A stretch of DNA of 64,000 nucleotides from Pachypanchax playfairii (taxonomy: Eukaryota > Chordata > Actinopteri > Cyprinodontiformes > Aplocheilidae), in the NCBI GenBank assembly GCA_006937955.1, contig SSNP01000044.1:22121-86120 (forward strand). Direction: 5' to 3'. The position numbers were made by a program, and so were the translations under genes. Of this stretch, positions 62,515 through 64,000 are shown piece by piece. Position 1 is the first letter of the stretch. Each line of letters starts with the position of its first letter. The notes beneath the pieces were generated by a model that worked only from the letters and a program-made list of their open reading frames with translations, did no database searches and had not been told where the DNA came from.

Positions 62515-63850
62515 ATCCGTCCGTCCGACCGCCCGCCTGACCCACCACCCGACTGACCGACCACCCACCTGCCCGACCGACCGCCCGACTGACCCACCAC
62601 CCGACTGACCGACCACCCACCTGCCCGACCGACCACCCGACTGACCGACCACCCACCTGCCCGACCGACCGCCCGACCGCCCGCCCAACTGACCGACCGC
62701 CCGCCCGACCGACCGACCGCCCGCCCGACCGACCGACCGACCGACCGACCGACCGACCGACCGCCCGCCCGACCGACCGACCGCCCGACCGCCCGACCGA
62801 CCGCCCGACCGACCGACCGACTGACCGACCACCCACCTGCCCGACCGACCGCCCGCCCGACTGACCGCCCGACTGACCGACCACCCGACTGACCGACCAC
62901 CCACCTGCCCGACCGACCGACCGACCGACCGACCGCCCGCCTGACCGACCGCCCGACTGACCGACCGCCTGCCTGACCGCCTGCCTGACCGCCTGCCTGA
63001 CCGACCGACCGACCGCCTGCCCAACTGACCGACCGCCCGCCCGACCGACCGACCGCCCGCCCGACCGACCGACTGACCGACCACCCACCTGCCCGACCGA
63101 CCGCCCGCCCGACTGACCGACCACCCGACTGACCGACCACCCACCTGCCTGACCGACCGACCGACCGCCCGCCCAACTGACCGACCGCCCGCCCAACTGA
63201 CCGACCGCCCGCCCGACCGACCGACCGACCGCCCGCCCGCCCGACCGACCGACTGACCGACCACCCACCTGCCCGACCGACCACCCGACTGACCGACCAC
63301 CCACCTGCCCGACCGACCGCCCGACTGACCGACCGCCTGCCTGACCGCCTGCCTGACCGACCGACCGACCGCCCGCCCAACTGACCGACCGCCCGCCCGA
63401 CCGACCGACCGACCGCCCGCCCGCCCACCAACCGACTGACCGACCACCCACCTGCCCGACCGACCACCCGACTGACCGACCACCCACCTGCCCGACCGAC
63501 CGCCCGACTGACCGACCACCCACCTGCCCGACCGACCGCCCGCCCGACTGACCGCCCGACTGACCGACCACCCGACTGACCGACCACCCACCTGCCTGAC
63601 CGACCGACCGACCGCCCAACCAACTGACCGACCGCCCGCCCAACTGACCGACCGCCCGCCCGCCCGACCGACCGACCGCCCGCCCGACCGACCGACCGAC
63701 CGACCGCCCGACCGACCGCCCGACCGACCGACCACCCGACTGACCGACCACCCACCTGCCTGACCGACCGACCGCCCGCCCAACTGACCGACCGGACCGC
63801 CCGCCCGACCGACCGACCGCCCGCCAGACGGACCGCCCGCCCGACCGAGC
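62515..63850. repeat. CpG-rich CCGA/CCGCC array in intron 11
   Basis: About 1.3 kb of ccga, ccgcc, ctga and cacccacctg words in nested longer units. The minus frames of 412-488 codons (G, R, S, V, W) are artefacts. CpG density is much higher than anywhere else in the window. Confidence 0.93.
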
Positions 63851-64000
63851 GTCCGGAATCAGTTTTCATGTGTGTTGTTGGGACTGTAACACATGTTCTG
63901 TGTGAGGGTGGTTCAGTTGCAGAACTTTTCATACTACTGATGGTTAAACACGTAGAGACTTATACAGATCATTTTTACTGTTTTTGCATATTTATATTAA
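63851..64000. other. Intron 11 continues
   Basis: AT-rich sequence to the window end; no exon 12 seen. Confidence 0.5.

Noticed and set aside
62440..63932. Glycine/arginine-rich proteins on the minus strand
   Set aside because: Three overlapping frames in a CCGA/CCGCC array; low-complexity and inside caskin2 intron 11.

Overview
The window looks like teleost fish DNA. It carries one vertebrate-type multi-exon gene with GT-AG introns, a 5'-truncated fish LINE, a tRNA-derived SINE fragment, and about 20 tandem-repeat arrays. By my rough coordinates the arrays cover about 41 kb of the 64 kb.

The gene is a caskin on the + strand, and caskin2 fits better than caskin1. I could place 11 coding exons by splice sites and reading phase, from ATG 10289 to a donor at 62369. 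They give 1,120 nt, or 373 codons plus one base, with no internal stop. The product so far is an N-terminal leader, six ankyrin repeats, an SH3 domain, and a short linker with a CASK-binding-like IWVLR motif. The SAM domains and proline-rich tail of the family must lie beyond the right edge. A CpG-rich, ETS-containing promoter and a probable 5'UTR exon lie at about 8.9-9.2 kb. A second 5'UTR stretch with two overlapping uORFs precedes the ATG.

Layout: 1-8.2 kb is upstream DNA holding several repeats, a 74-bp perfect palindrome, a weak minus-strand promoter/exon candidate near 2.7-3.2 kb, and a 3-kb 13-bp minisatellite. 10.4-26.9 kb is intron 1, with TGTCG-type, acceptor-like 68-bp, 22-bp, GAT-type and 36-bp arrays. 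26.9-32.9 kb holds exons 2-5, with a LINE and a 22-bp array in intron 3. 33-43.2 kb is intron 5 with a TGTCATG/TGTGGCATG array, followed by exons 6 and 7. Here a 1.9-kb block with exon 6 and part of exon 7 occurs twice and the first copy stops at a single N, so it is most likely a false assembly duplication. 43.2-44.9 kb holds exons 7-10. 44.9-62.3 kb is intron 10, almost entirely minisatellite. Its first array repeats the exon-10 splice donor about 100 times. Exon 11 follows, then a CpG-rich CCGA array in intron 11.

Most long open frames in the window (up to about 3,000 codons) come from arrays whose units lack stop codons, and I do not treat them as genes. The observations most worth checking are the amplified splice donor that stays in frame with exon 10, the acceptor-like array in intron 1, the IWVLR motif in a caskin2-type protein, the (TG)20 tract at the exon 8 acceptor, and the duplicated exon block.
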